Below, piece by piece: positions 11,501-22,099 of a stretch of DNA of 64,000 nt. A program made the translations under genes and the position numbers. Under the pieces are notes generated by a model, which worked only from the letters and a program-made list of their open reading frames with translations, was not told the origin of the DNA and did no database searches. The stretch comes from Boletus sp. NGJ (taxonomy: Eukaryota; Basidiomycota; Agaricomycetes; Boletales; Boletaceae): assembly GCA_019096195.1 (NCBI GenBank), contig JAGTXK010000136.1, forward strand, positions 434,001-498,000. The letters are read 5' to 3'. The stretch's first letter is position 1. Each line of letters begins with the position of its first letter.

Positions 11501-12177
11501 ATACCTCAACCATTGTTCTTCCCATCCTCTGTTCAAATCTATATTTGACCTTGATACAATACATCCTTATCAACCCCAAGCAATTTGTCAACATGTTGAT
11601 GCTTAGAGGGCATTTTTTTACAACCAGTATTGAGCTTTTAATGGACCAAGACAAGTGGCCCAGCTCAATCAATGATACCAACCACATGCTCACTTAGCTA
11701 AATATGAACATCTCCCTTCTTGATATTCTCCAAGATTTGTTACCATGCTTCACAAATTTCTCAGAATCAGCTGAAGAAGTACAGTTATGTTTTTGGGGGA
11801 AGGCAGACACTCAATTGGTGGCCTGAAACAGTGCATTAACAAAGGCAGGCAAGAGGAAACTAAAAAAAGATAACACATGGTTTGTGCAAGAGGAAATTCC
11901 AAGTGCTTGACAGGAGGGCATGACTAAGCTTTTTACAGAAGTAAGGTCAAGGGTGCAGGGGAATAATTAAATAATAAAAATGTGCTCCTGTGTACAATGC
12001 TAACAGTTAAATATCCCTTATGAGCATCCATGTGCTGTTTTTTATTTTGCTACAATCTATAGAAAAATTGTATCCTATTGTCTGCAATCTTTTCACTTTT
12101 ACCCTTGTTTTGTAAGGACTAAGCTGAATTGGAACCCCTTCTCGCCAAATAGAATTTTCCTTAATGTCTCAAATTTA

Positions 12178-12302
12178 CTTGAGTTCAAAGGGCTGCCTGC
12201 TCTTACTTCAGCTGAGAAGTCTGTGGACCCATAACTCAGCTGACAATGTCACAAGATAAGAAGCAGCAAATTTGAACAAGCAATTCATGTGGTTGCCAGA
12301 AG
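12178..12302 (+). repeat. Dispersed direct repeat, copy 2
   Basis: This is the second copy of the repeat at 8425-8545. A further similar pair lies just downstream of both: 'agctgacaacaccaccaagtc' at 9011 and 'agctggcaatgccaccaggtc' at 12362. The two copies therefore belong to a longer diverged duplication. Confidence 0.65.
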
Positions 12303-13126
12303 TCCATACGACACATTTAGTTGTCCTATTGCAGGAATGGCCTTTCTAATTGCATTTGCTCAGCTGGCAATGCCACCAGGTCATCACCCAAACATCTGCT
12401 CAACACTCACTCAATATGGTGCACCTTCTATAAGTCAGCTGCATGTCCAGGCCTCACCTTTCCCTTATAGTCCATACACTTTTCACCACAATAAGACCAT
12501 CTGACTACTTATTGTCCAATGAGATGACTATGGTGGAGTCCTCACCAGGGACGGCATCAGGCTTGTAAAGCGCATTCCAAGTAAAGTCATAAATCTCCTG
12601 CTACTTGCCATAGCCAGGAATCTCATGCGTGATGTGCTTGGCAAAGCCCAAGATCTGCCTCTTGAGCATACTGGCCGTGGTGGGAGAAGCCTCATAGTGC
12701 TTGATGTTGTAATCATAACAGAGAATGTTGAAGAGCACCTTTTCGAGTGCAGCCTTCATTCTGGTCGTAATCACATCTGACCATGATGGTGTGGCTGTTG
12801 TCAATAGATGTAGCCTGCATAGGGGGAATGCTGACAGCAAAAGAGGACATTCTGCTGGGGTATTGCAGTTAGTGGATGCAAAATGGCAGAAAAGAGGACC
12901 AAGTTTACCTGCTAATGTTTGTTCAGTTGGTAAGTCCAAGGAGGTGTTTTGTTGAATGCACTTACTGGAGTGAGGCTGTTAGTGCTGGGAAAGGTGATCG
13001 GCAGAGAGTCATCTTTTATATAGATGGGGAACAAGACATTACAGTATATGTGATCTGAAGTACTGTATGCCAGCTGAATCTTGAATGTGATCCTTTGACT
13101 GTGAGGTGTCTCAACTATCTGATTCT

Positions 13127-13604
13127 TAGTACTGAAGCAGATCTTCTCCAGCACTTCAATCAGCACTTCAACATCCCAAAGCACCATGCTTACACTCTCC
13201 TAGACAATGTGGCTGAGAAAGCCAACCTCCCCGACCATTCCCTCTCCCTCACAATAGCCTGAAAGCACCAGGAAATTCTTGATGGCCTCTCGGCCTTTTA
13301 TAGTCCAACGGAGCCTGCTGTAGTGGACCTGTTCTGCAAAGTGCGCCACACCTACAAGCTCCGGGAGTGCCTTCTTGGTCAGGTTGGCTGCTATAATGGA
13401 TCCTTGGAACTCGCTGGTGATATAGACAATAACTTCGAGTTTCACATGTATCTCATACAGATGAAGTTGCACCACCCTGACCACCTCCATTTGTTCAAGG
13501 CACCCAAGACAATGGTGTCCTACATCACCAATGCTGAAAGCCTTCTTCCATGGGACAACCAGTTCAGCTTCTCCTACAGTTTCAATGAGTGTGGTTGGGT
13601 TTAA
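13127..13604 (+). pseudogene. Unrecognised coding remnant upstream of YR element
   Basis: A plus-strand frame of about 155 codons is open except for one TGA near 13258, in a place where CGA would fit. It contains FCKVRHTYKLRECLLGQVG and ends in SFSYSFNECGW just before the terminal repeat of the tyrosine-recombinase element. Codon use and length suggest real ancestral coding sequence, but I recognise no family. It appears to be cut at its 3' end by the insertion at 13605. Confidence 0.45.
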
Positions 13605-13929
13605 TTGGGTTTAAACTCAGTTTATACAAGGCTAATTGGACAATGCCACTATCATGTGCACCATGCCTTTGCCAGTCCCTCATAAGCACACCCACTAGCC
13701 ATACAACTATGATTGGAGGGTCCCTGCTTATTTTTTTGACTGATCAGTGTATTGTGATCAGATTCCTCACCAGTGCCACATCATTGTGGCAAAAAGCCCC
13801 TCTTTCCAAACTCTGATTTAAATGCTGACTAGCAAGCCACTGACAGCACTCCTCCAGTTTGGATTCAACTCTTCTTGCTTTTGTTCTCAGAGTCCTCTTG
13901 TTTGCTTGCTAGCCACTGCCTTTGCTTTA
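13605..13929 (+). repeat. YR element terminal block A (325 bp)
   Basis: The block begins TTGGGTTTAAACTCAG and ends at GCTTTA (13929). It matches the reverse complement of 19115-19439 over the same 325-bp length, with only a few mismatches (for example around 13699 and 13737-13752). Confidence 0.9.
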
Positions 13930-13960
13930 ATTCAGTCACATCTGTTCCCATCATTTCCTC

Positions 13961-14965
13961 ATGTCTCAGAATGCATCCTCCTCCACACAAACCACCTCTT
14001 CTCACTCGGTTAGACAAGGAGAATCAGCCTACACCATCCCAGAAGGGTTTCCCACAGCCTCTGTGCAGTCAGCACTTGGAGTTGTCAGACAATACAGGAA
14101 GCGAGAGGTCTCCAAGGGTGAAGCATCCTCCACATCCAGACAGCCCTCACTTCTGGAGAGATGAACCCTCCAAAGACGACCTCACCAGTGCCCTCACCAC
14201 CTACATCACCATGCTTGATGACCTCGACCAGTCTGCTCGACAGAATCAGCCCCAGGGAGCTCCAGGCAGTTCAACCACCAGTAGAGCCCCTATCCCAGCC
14301 AACCCTTCTTCGACCATTGTTCAGCCGGGGAGAGGAGAGAATGACAATGAAGTCGACCTCTCTGATGTCTCATCAAATGCTGGACAAGAGAAAGGACACC
14401 ACATCATCGACTCAGAGTCTGAGGAGAGGGAGAAAGGGTCATCCAAGCGCCACAGAGCCTCTGTCAATGAGGATCTCTTCCCTTGGAAGGGAACCTCTGC
14501 AGTCCTTCGAGCTGGGCTCGAGCCCGAGGTGCAGCAGTGTCTCGACCTCCTTGAGGACTGGGCAACAGACCCCACCTATGTGGTCAGAAAGATCCTGCTC
14601 TCACCTGGATGCCCAACCAGTGGCTCAACATTGTCAAGGGGTTTGCAGTCGACCTTGCCAAGGTCCTGATATCGAGACTAAGCAGAGCCAGGATGTTGGA
14701 GACCTCTTCCAGATCTCAGTTCGAGTCCCCAAGCAATCCAAGGCCATCGGGTTGCATGGGGACTGAGTCATTGCATTCCGCAAGACCATCCAAGCGATCT
14801 CACTTTCACCCTGCCAGGCTGCCTCCATCTCCCCCTCATTCCACTCCAGGGTCATTTGACCTCGACAAGGCCATCAGACTCCGAGCTGCCAATCAAAAGC
14901 ACCTTCGCCTCTCTGATTTTGCACGGTTTGAGGACCTCAGAACCAATATATCTCACCTCATTTGA
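13961..14965 (+). pseudogene. YR element gag-like ORF1
   Basis: The ORF starts at ATG 13961 (MSQNASSSTQTTSSHSV), a Ser/Thr-rich beginning just after block A. The frame shifts between about 14100 and 14165 into one encoding DEPSKDDLTSALTTYITMLD and an acidic, Arg/Ser-rich stretch (SESEEREKGSSKRHRAS). It shifts again near 14610 into QWLNIVKGFAVDLAKVLISR and AIRLRAANQKHLRLSDFARF, and stops at 14963. At least two frameshifts separate three consistent pieces. The position before RT suggests a capsid or nucleic-acid-binding role. No zinc knuckle is visible. Confidence 0.6.
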
Positions 14966-15089
14966 TATGGGTCCGAGTCCCGGAGAGGGAGGACAGGGCG
15001 GGAAGAGAGCCCTGCCATAACTGGAATAGAGGCACCTGTCACAAGCAAGCCTCTGAATGCTCCTACTCTCATGACTGCAATCGCAACAA

Positions 15090-16654
15090 GTGCAGAGGAG
15101 CTCAGTAGGGGTCAGAAGTTCAGGAGACACTTTGTGTGGGACCCAGCTGCAGCTGTCAGGAGCAGGACAGTGCGCTGGACTCAGCTTGCTTGAGCCCTTA
15201 CCATCTCCTCCGGCTACTGAATTTAACAATCTCGAGGCTTTGTCTACTATCCAGAACCATCCTGATCTGTTTCGTATTGTCACTCCTATTCATGTGGACC
15301 GCTTTCACTCACTCCTTTCATCCAATCCCAATGTGTCAGGGATTGCGCCAGGGTTTTTGGCCCTTTGCCAATACCCATTATGGGGATTGGCCTCTCACAT
15401 GGGACAACTCCCAGCGCGCTCGCAAACACCAGAGGAGGCAGCATTTCTGCAAGAACAGATTGATAAAGAAGTTGCACTTGGTCGCTATTCAGAGTCCTTT
15501 GGTGCAGATCTCCTTCCAGGGATGTACAGCATGCCAATTCATGCAGTCCCCAAGCCTGGGGCCAACAAACATCGACTTGTCACTGATCACAGTGTTGGTC
15601 AGTTCACTCTCAACAACATGATCTCGCGCGAGGACATTACTGGGGTTACTCTGGATAATGTCCAAGATTTGGGGAATGTCAGGATCCCAATGTCGACCTC
15701 ATCCTGTGGAAGGCCGATGTTTCTGAAGCATACAGGCGAATGCCCATGCATCCACTGTGGCAGATCAAGCAACGCTATGTGGATCGCTGTAATGTCTTTG
15801 GAGGGCGTGCCTCGCAGCGCATTTGGCAGGCTTTCGTGTCCCTTGTCACCTGGATTGCTGTCATGAAGTATCTCATCCACTATCTCTATGTTTATGTCGA
15901 CGACTCCTTCTCTGCTCAGAAGAGAGGCGAGATGCTCTTCTACAAGGGCTATCAGAAACAACTCCCTTCTCACCTTACCCACCTACTCCAGCTCTGGGAT
16001 TTCATTGGACTGCCTCATGAAGAGCGAAAGCAGGTCTTCGGAGACGAGTTGCCCATCATTGGTTTTGATGTCCATCCAAACCTCATGAGAGTACGCATTT
16101 GAGAGGAGTCTAAGCTCCAGCTCATCACAACTGTTCGAGATTTTGCTCTGCATGGCACGAGACGTCCTTTGAGAGATTTCCAGCGCATTGCTGGCCATCT
16201 CAACTGGGCACTCAATGTGTATCCTCTTCTTCGCCCTGGTCTCTGTGCCCTCTATTCCAAGACAGCGGGCAAGCTGTTCCAGAAGGCACTTCTATGGGTG
16301 AACCGGGATCTTGAGAGGGAGTTGACTTGGATGGTCGATCATCTTATTCATTCAGATGGAATCTACTTCCTTCGGTCTGTTGCCTGGTCGTTCGATGACC
16401 ACTCACCTTCCATCCTTCGTATGTATTGTGATGCCTCTCCATTCGGTTTGGGCTTCTGGTACCCATCATTCAGGCTAGCATTCCCTGCACCAGCCCATGA
16501 CATCTTCGCCCAACATAGAGGATCTATCTTTTATCTCAAGTCTCTGTGTGTCTGTGCAGCCATACTTGATGCAGCACCTCATCTTATAGATGCTTGGTCC
16601 ATAGAGTGCCTCCTTGTTGAGCGCTCGATTGCTCTTGGCTGTCCTCTTGACTGA
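15090..16654 (+). pseudogene. YR element reverse transcriptase-RNase H
   Basis: Pieces in two frames together give a reverse transcriptase. An N-terminal region is at 15210-15480. HAVPKPGANKHRLVTDHSVG is at 15540-15600, then an ADVSEAYRRMPMHPLWQIKQ stretch near 15710-15775, a GGRASQRIWQAF motif near 15800-15830, and the catalytic YVYVDDSF box near 15890-15910. RNase H follows at 16169-16654 (RMYCDASPFGLGFWYP near 16420). Frameshifts occur near 15660 and 15780. A TGA at 16100 separates RT from the RNase H part. The YVDD catalytic box itself is intact in its frame. Confidence 0.82.
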
Positions 16655-16680
16655 TCCACTCAAGCAGTCTACTCATCAGC

Positions 16681-17517
16681 TCTGAATTCCTATCTCACCT
16701 TCTGCCAACTCCATCATCTTGACCCAGATCCTACTGCCAACACCTTGTCCCTATATGCTACCTTCATGTCCCATCACATTGAGCCACACTCTGTTCGTGC
16801 CTACCTGGCCGGCATTATATCCGAACTCAAGTCAACCTTTCCATCTGTTTGCTCCAATAGATATTCTCCCCTGGTTGTGCACACACTCAAAGGTTCTCTG
16901 TGCTGTTTCTCTCGTCCTATGCACCAGAAAGCACCCCTCACTCAAGATGATCTCATCTAGCCTCTGTCCCATGACAGATTGCTGTTCCTCACCCTGCTCC
17001 TTGTGGACTTCTTTGGTCTGTTGTGCTTAGGGAGCTTGTCCAGCCTGACAGCTCACATCTTCGCTCACTCTCCAAGATCTCCTGGAGACATGATGTCCAT
17101 CTGGACTCCACCTCCATCACCTTCTTCATTCCTCAGTCCAAGAGTTGATGATCTCTTTGAAGGTGATCAGGTGATCATTCAAAAGAGCACTTCTGTTCCT
17201 GATCCACACTGCATTTTTTGCCAGTATATTGTATCTCATAATGTCTTGTTCCCATTGTTTCCTCAGTTATGGGTCTGTTCTGATGGTTCTGTGCCTTCTC
17301 GCTCCTGGTTTATGTCTAGGTTACATCGCTTGGGGTCATTCAATGCATGCTGGTGGTGCCACATTACTTGCTGCTGCAGGTGTCCCCCCTCCCAAATTCA
17401 AGCTATTGGAAGGTGGAAATTTGAGTGCTATATTCGTCGCCATCCTACACTCTTGCAGGCTGTTCTTTTTCATGGTCAGTCCATTTATGACCCACCATTT
17501 GCTAATATATTATAGTG
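16681..17517 (+). pseudogene. YR element tyrosine recombinase
   Basis: The N-terminal core-binding part is at 16690-16955 (HSVRAYLAGIISELKSTFPS). The catalytic part is at 16975-17515, in shifting frames. LRELVQPDSSHLRSLSKISW near 17025-17085 carries the first Arg. GHSMHAGGATLLAAAG near 17335-17383 is the HxxR box with Arg replaced by His. YIRRHPTLLQAVLFHG near 17430-17475 carries the nucleophilic Tyr. Such enzymes integrate circular cDNA by site-specific recombination. At least two frameshifts and the Arg-to-His change (CGT to CAT) make this copy inactive. Confidence 0.78.
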
Positions 17518-17599
17518 TGCTTTTACCTCGCCACTCTCCCCATCAATAACTCATTCCTACACTACCTTTTCCCTCCCTTCCCTCCCTTCCTACACTGCC

Positions 17600-17744
17600 T
17601 TTTCCCTCCCTTCCCTCCCTTTCAACACTGTTTATAGTATTCCTCATGGCTTTGTCCTGTATGTGTCAACTTGACTCCAATGTCATCCTGGGGTAGACTA
17701 TTCTACCTCGGCTTTGCTGGCTTCTCGTCCTAGTGCCCCTCTAA
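17600..17744 (+). repeat. YR element terminal block B
   Basis: After a CCCTCCCTT-rich stretch, the sequence from 'tttgtcctgtatgtgtcaa' to 'gtgcccctctaa' matches the reverse complement of 18978-19115. Homology stops abruptly at 17744, which gives the likely 3' end of the element. Confidence 0.8.
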
Positions 17745-18977
17745 GGGTAGGGCTTGGCTGAGGGTTTGTTGTATCACTTGGTGATCTTATTGGCCCTCTC
17801 CCATTGAGTCTGGAAGTGAATTGCCCACAAGTACCAGTCTTCAATGGTGGTTGGTACTGTGTCCATGGACATGACTCACCACATGAAACCTGAAGGGATG
17901 TCCGCTGAGCAGTACCTGATGAGGACATTTACATAGGTTGGTGATCTTACTTAGTGAGTGAGGTGTTCTCTTCATCCTTACCCCATCATTGTTCACATTC
18001 TACCTTATCATTCCTTGCCATCCATCACATAGTGGGACTCTGTGTGATCACCCTTACCTTCTATGTTGGATACTTTTAATGCTGCTTGCGTAGGATACAC
18101 TCCTTCACCTTGTTCTTTGCTCCATAGGAACTTTCATCATCATCCTGCAGGAATTCTAAGAGTTGTTGTTCTACTCTTAAGAGAACACATCTTCTAAGTT
18201 GTGACTTTATTCTCTGAAATGAACTCATAACCATGACAAGGAAGACCCTTTGTCATTGAATTCTTAATCCTATCCCAGCAATCTCTTGTCTCATAGCCTT
18301 TGTCACCACCTTGATACAGCTAGTAGCTAGTGGCTACTAGCCACATCCAAGTTAATGCCTACTCCTACCCAGGGTAGTTATAACAAAAGGTGTAAATTCT
18401 TCTCAATGAGGCATTGCTGTTATAGTTCTCCACCCACCATCGCTCACCAACAATTAACCCTGAAAGCTGACTAGTGGACTTCTTGTGCACGTGTCAACAA
18501 AGGGAACACTAAGGACCAAGCAAACTCCTCAAGACACCAACCTTGACCTACCATCCCAACAATGACATGACATAGCCCTTACTTGTTTGGTCAACTTTCT
18601 GACAAACTACATTTACTGTGAACTCCAACACCACTGTCCTCTGCACCATTGACAGCAGTACCCTCATTCTCTCTTCCACCACCTCCACCATTGTCATTCC
18701 ACATGTTCTTCTTGTCTGAACACCATCAACAGCATCATCATTGCCCTTGTTTCCTTCTCCGATTTCATCACAGCCTTCAAGAAGACCTTTAAACATTGTA
18801 ACACCACTGGCACTGCTATTGCTAGGCTCTCCTCTGAGCATATGATGAAGAAATGAGACAACTCGTACCCCCCCCCCCCCCCTTACTCAGTATATGTCTA
18901 AATTCCAGAACAATGAAAAGAAAAGAAGGGGTTTTAATGGGCAGTGAGGTTTTTAAAATTGACCAATTAGACTAGCG
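17745..18977. other. Non-coding stretch between YR copies
   Basis: No gene is recognised. It contains a C15 run at 18868-18882 and a short palindromic patch near 18322-18345 (tagctagtggctactagcca). The only longer frame (minus 18548-18841, 97 aa) has no recognisable motif. Confidence 0.5.
18868..18882. repeat. Poly-C homopolymer (15 nt)
   Basis: There are fifteen consecutive C residues. The length is likely to be unstable or prone to assembly error. Confidence 0.95.
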
Positions 18978-19439
18978 TTAGAGGGGCACCAGGATGAGAA
19001 GCCAGCAAAGTCAAGGTAGTATAGTCTACCTCAGGATGACATTAGAGTCAAGTGGACACATACAGGGACGAAGCCACTAGAAACACTAGGCAACAAGGGA
19101 AGGGAGGGAAGGGGTAAAGCAAAGGCAGTGGCTAGCAAGCAAACAAGAGGACTCTGAGAACAAAAGCAAGAAGAGTTGAATCCAAACTGGAGGAGTGCTG
19201 TCAGTGGCTTGCTAGTCAGCATTTAAATCAGAGTTTGGAAAGAGGGGCTTTTTGCCACAATGATGTGGCACTGGTGAGGAATCTGATCACAATGGTGTGA
19301 TCAGTTGAAAAAATAAGCAGGGACCCTCCAACCATAGTGGTATGGCTAGTGGGTGTGCTTATGAGGGACTGGCAAAGGCATGGTGCACATGATAGTGGCA
19401 TTGTCCAATTAGCCTTGTATAAACTGAGTTTAAACCCAA
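18978..19439 (-). mobile_element. Joined A+B terminal blocks of YR element (inverted)
   Basis: The reverse complement reads block A (19439-19115) followed directly by block B (19115-18978), with the whole coding part missing. This is either a solo terminal-repeat remnant or an internally deleted, non-autonomous copy, in inverse orientation to the element at 13.6-17.7 kb. At 19439 it abuts the truncated end of an old Tc1 element. Confidence 0.8.
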
Positions 19440-20835
19440 GTTAATGTTTTGAGATTTTGGAGTATTAGTTATATAACTCAGGAGCATAAATGAATAAAGC
19501 CAAAGTGTATGTGGGTGCTTCAATGTACCTGCCTCTGGCTATATGCCAGCAAGAAATTATATAATTTGAATAAGTATCCATGGAGATATGGTCAATTCCA
19601 TTTAGTATGTCATTAACTCAATTGTGTGACTGCCTGTCAGATCTATCCACATCTCAAAAAGCAAATATACTTTCTCTGGCCTCTAATGGTTATTCTACAT
19701 GTCATATTGCCTCCAAACTAGATGTCAGCTATCTCCACAATACTCAGGAATCTTCTTCCCAATAGATCTATACCTCTTTCTGGCTGTCCCTCCAAGCTTT
19801 CAGCCACTTCTCAGCATGCTATCATTACTCAAATCACCACAGGCAGAGTTGCCAATGCTGTCCAGGCTACCCGTTATATCAATTCCATCATTCCTAGTCC
19901 AGTCTCCTCACAAATAGTGAGAAGAGTCCTTAAAAAACATTTATTCAAGGCTGTAACAAAGAAGAAAAAGCCACTTCTTGCTGTAAGAAATAAGAAGAAG
20001 CATTTAGCCTTTGCTCTAAAGTATCAGCAATAGACTATTGAGGACTGGAAGAGGGTGATTTGGTCAGATGGAAAGGAATAGATATGGAAACAGGCAGAGG
20101 TGAGGGCCTTATTAACAGAGAGGTTTGGGGAATAGTGAAGTTTGAAGGAGGAAATGTCATGGTATAGAGGTGGAAGGTGTTGGGCACCTTGCAGAGGTTG
20201 AGGGGAGGATGGATGCAAACCAATATGTGGACATTTTGAAGGACAACTTGCTTCCTAGCCTGGAATTTCTCTGGAGGATGTTATCTTTCAACAGGATAAT
20301 GATTTCAAACATACCTCCAAAACAGCCAAAACATGGATGGAGGACAATGAGATCAATCTCCTGGATTGGCCTCCACAATCTCCAGATCTTAATTCTATTG
20401 AACACCTTTGGCATCGCATCAAAAAGAAGCTTGCCAAGTATTCAAGACATGCCAAAGGAGTATGGGAGATTTAGGATAGAGTGGCAGAAGTATAGAACAA
20501 CATAGATCCAGAGGTGTGTCAGAATTTGATTGAAGGCATGCCTAGAAGGATTCAAGCAGTGATCAAGGCCAAAGGAGGTTATACAAAGTACTAGGATAGG
20601 GTGATTCTATAGATTTGACACACAGTTACAAAATTGAGTCAATGACTTGCCAATTTGAATTGACTATATCTCCATGGATACTTATTCAAATTATATAAGT
20701 CCTTATTTGATGGATAGCCAGGAGTAGGCACATTTAGGCACCCACTTATACTTTGGCTCTATTTGTTCATGTTTCTGAGTTATATAGCTAATACTCCAAA
20801 ATTTCAAAACATTGACTCAATTTTGGAAGTCACTG
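19440..20835 (+). mobile_element. Old Tc1/mariner element (family C)
   Basis: Inverted repeats of about 165 bp flank a transposase remnant: 19440-19605 against 20655-20822, both carrying 'atggagatat' and 'ttttggagtatta'. The right end finishes ...GGAAGTCACTG followed by TA (20836-20837), the expected Tc1 terminus and target. The left end lacks the matching outer 20-25 bp; the YR block A lies there instead. Confidence 0.82.
19606..20593 (+). pseudogene. Tc1 transposase, family C (degenerate)
   Basis: Plus-strand pieces give the helix-turn-helix region (ILSLASNGYSTCHIASKLD), GCPSKLSATSQHAIITQITT, a basic VTKKKKPLLAV stretch, EDWKRVIWSD with the first catalytic Asp, IFQQDNDFKHTSKTAKTW with the second Asp, and PDLNSIEHLWHRIKKKL with the Glu. 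The frame ends in VIKAKGGYTKY near 20592, the usual C-terminus of this subfamily. Several stops and frameshifts between 20030 and 20280 inactivate it. Confidence 0.85.
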
Positions 20836-20839
20836 TAGC

Positions 20840-20995
20840 TATGATGGATTGTTCTAGAATGTTCTATGACGTAAGGTGATATCATAGGTCTAGACATGGG
20901 GTTGAGACTTGGGTGTTAGCTAGTATGTAAGTATTTATGGGAATGTCTCTTAGCTAAGTAGTGTAAGTATCTATAGGAATGGAGAAAAACATTTC
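20840..20995 (-). repeat. Gypsy LTR fragment
   Basis: The stretch with 'tgttctatgac', 'tctagac' and 'ctatgtaag/tagtatgtaag' resembles 33650-33790 in the gypsy-2 LTR and, more weakly, the outer part of the gypsy-1 LTR. It directly precedes a gypsy RT fragment on the same strand. Confidence 0.5.
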
Positions 20996-20999
20996 ATAG

Positions 21000-21880
21000 G
21001 GGCAGTGGTGAATTTATGTTTAAGCATGTTAAATGCTATTTGCTGTGCCTTCTTACATTTAAAGGGTACATCCTTCCTAGTGAGATCATTTAAAGGTCAT
21101 GCCACTTGGGCATATCCTTCAATGAATCTTTGGTAGAAGTTTGCTAAACTGAGAAAACTGTATACATCTCTAATATTTTTTGGAATTGGCCATTCCTTAA
21201 TGGCTTTGACTTTACTATTATCCATCTTGATTCTGTCTCTAGATACTATTATGCCAAGGAATTACACTTCTTGGATACTAAAGGTGCATTTCTCTGATTT
21301 TGAAAATAGCTCATTGTCTTCAAGGCATTACAATATTTTCCTCATGATTATTTTGTGCTCTGTGATGTCATTTGTTTTTGTAAAAATCATGAGATCATCA
21401 ATATAGACAATCATAATGTCATGTATATCCAAGAATAGCTTATTCATCATGGTTTGGAAAGTAGCAGGTGAGTTGCACAATCCAAAATACATTACAAGAG
21501 ATTTGAAGGAGCCTTTGTGATATATAAAGGCAGCTTTCCATTTATCTCCTTCTTTAATGTGAACATTTGTATCCCCAGTGAAGATCTATCTTTGTGAACC
21601 ATTTTGATCCTTTGAGCTTGTCTATAAGCTGTAAGATCAAGGGGAGTGGATAATTGTTCTTGACTGTGTGTTCATTTAGATATCAGTAGTTCTGTACCAT
21701 TCATTTTCATCTATCTTTCTTTGGCACAAAAAACTGTTTGTGGGAATTTGGAAGGTCTGATGTATCCTTTGGATAACTGATCATCAATGAAATCAGATAC
21801 ATCCTTTTGTTTTTCAAATGAAAGGGATATTAAATGGTCTTCATGATGACGCCCTAGGCAAAGCAAAGATTACATCTTGA
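21000..21880 (-). pseudogene. Ty3/gypsy reverse transcriptase fragment
   Basis: On the minus strand, from 21880 down, the sequence shows fingers/palm pieces, LVMYFGLCNSPATFQTMMNK near 21500-21440, the catalytic IVYIDDLMIFT box near 21410-21385, FLGIIVSRDRIKMDN near 21260-21220, and AIKEWPIPKNIRD followed by FYQRFIEGYAQVA near 21200-21120. The YIDD catalytic pair is intact here, unlike the other gypsy copies in the window. Stops are scattered through the frame. No gag or integrase is attached. Confidence 0.8.
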
Positions 21881-22099
21881 TATATTCTACAAGTGTGGAG
21901 GTGGTAAGCCTGCAGGTAAAGAGTAAGAGTTGAGAGTTTTTTTATTTGAGGGGGCTAAAAAAATTTACATATGAAATCAATGTTTGTATTCAGTGTTATG
22001 TAAATTTAGTTCATATAAATACAAAATACTCTCTTATTGAAAACAGTAAATGTATATTTGCCTAATGTTAAGGCACTCAGAAAGGGTGATGGATATTTA

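Larger units (their letters stand above)
7351..13125. other. Decayed, gene-poor stretch with no recognisable gene
   Basis: About 5.8 kb of AT-rich sequence holds only short broken frames. The longest open stretches (minus 7949-8269, 9752-9970, 10660-10878, 12601-12939) show no family motif I recognise. Their stop-riddled continuations suggest old coding DNA on the minus strand rather than random sequence. Two direct-repeat pairs (8.43/12.18 kb and 8.98/12.35 kb) show that part of it was duplicated. Confidence 0.5.
13605..17744 (+). mobile_element. Tyrosine-recombinase (DIRS/Ngaro-like) retroelement
   Basis: The element is ordered as terminal block A (13605-13929), gag-like ORF, reverse transcriptase-RNase H, tyrosine recombinase, terminal block B (about 17600-17744). 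It has no DDE integrase and no protease. The RT/RNase H plus tyrosine recombinase combination defines the YR retrotransposon order. A and B occur directly joined, in reverse orientation, at 18978-19439. All three ORFs are broken by frameshifts and stops. The exact subtype is uncertain because block A is not visible again downstream in the same orientation. Confidence 0.8.

Noticed and set aside
14161-14766. 201-codon plus-strand frame overlapping the YR gag-like ORF
   Set aside because: Its composition (Ser/Pro/Arg) and continuous overlap with the better-supported frames indicate a shadow of the GC-richer gag-like region.
13605-19439. Simple DIRS-1-type element with terminal inverted repeats spanning the whole interval
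   Set aside because: Block B also occurs next to the right A block in inverse orientation and homology ends sharply at 17744. Two separate units, one full and one coding-less, fit better, although I cannot exclude the DIRS model.
21200-21406. Plus-strand 68-codon hydrophobic ORF
   Set aside because: It is the antisense of a gypsy reverse transcriptase block (IVYIDDLMIFT region).
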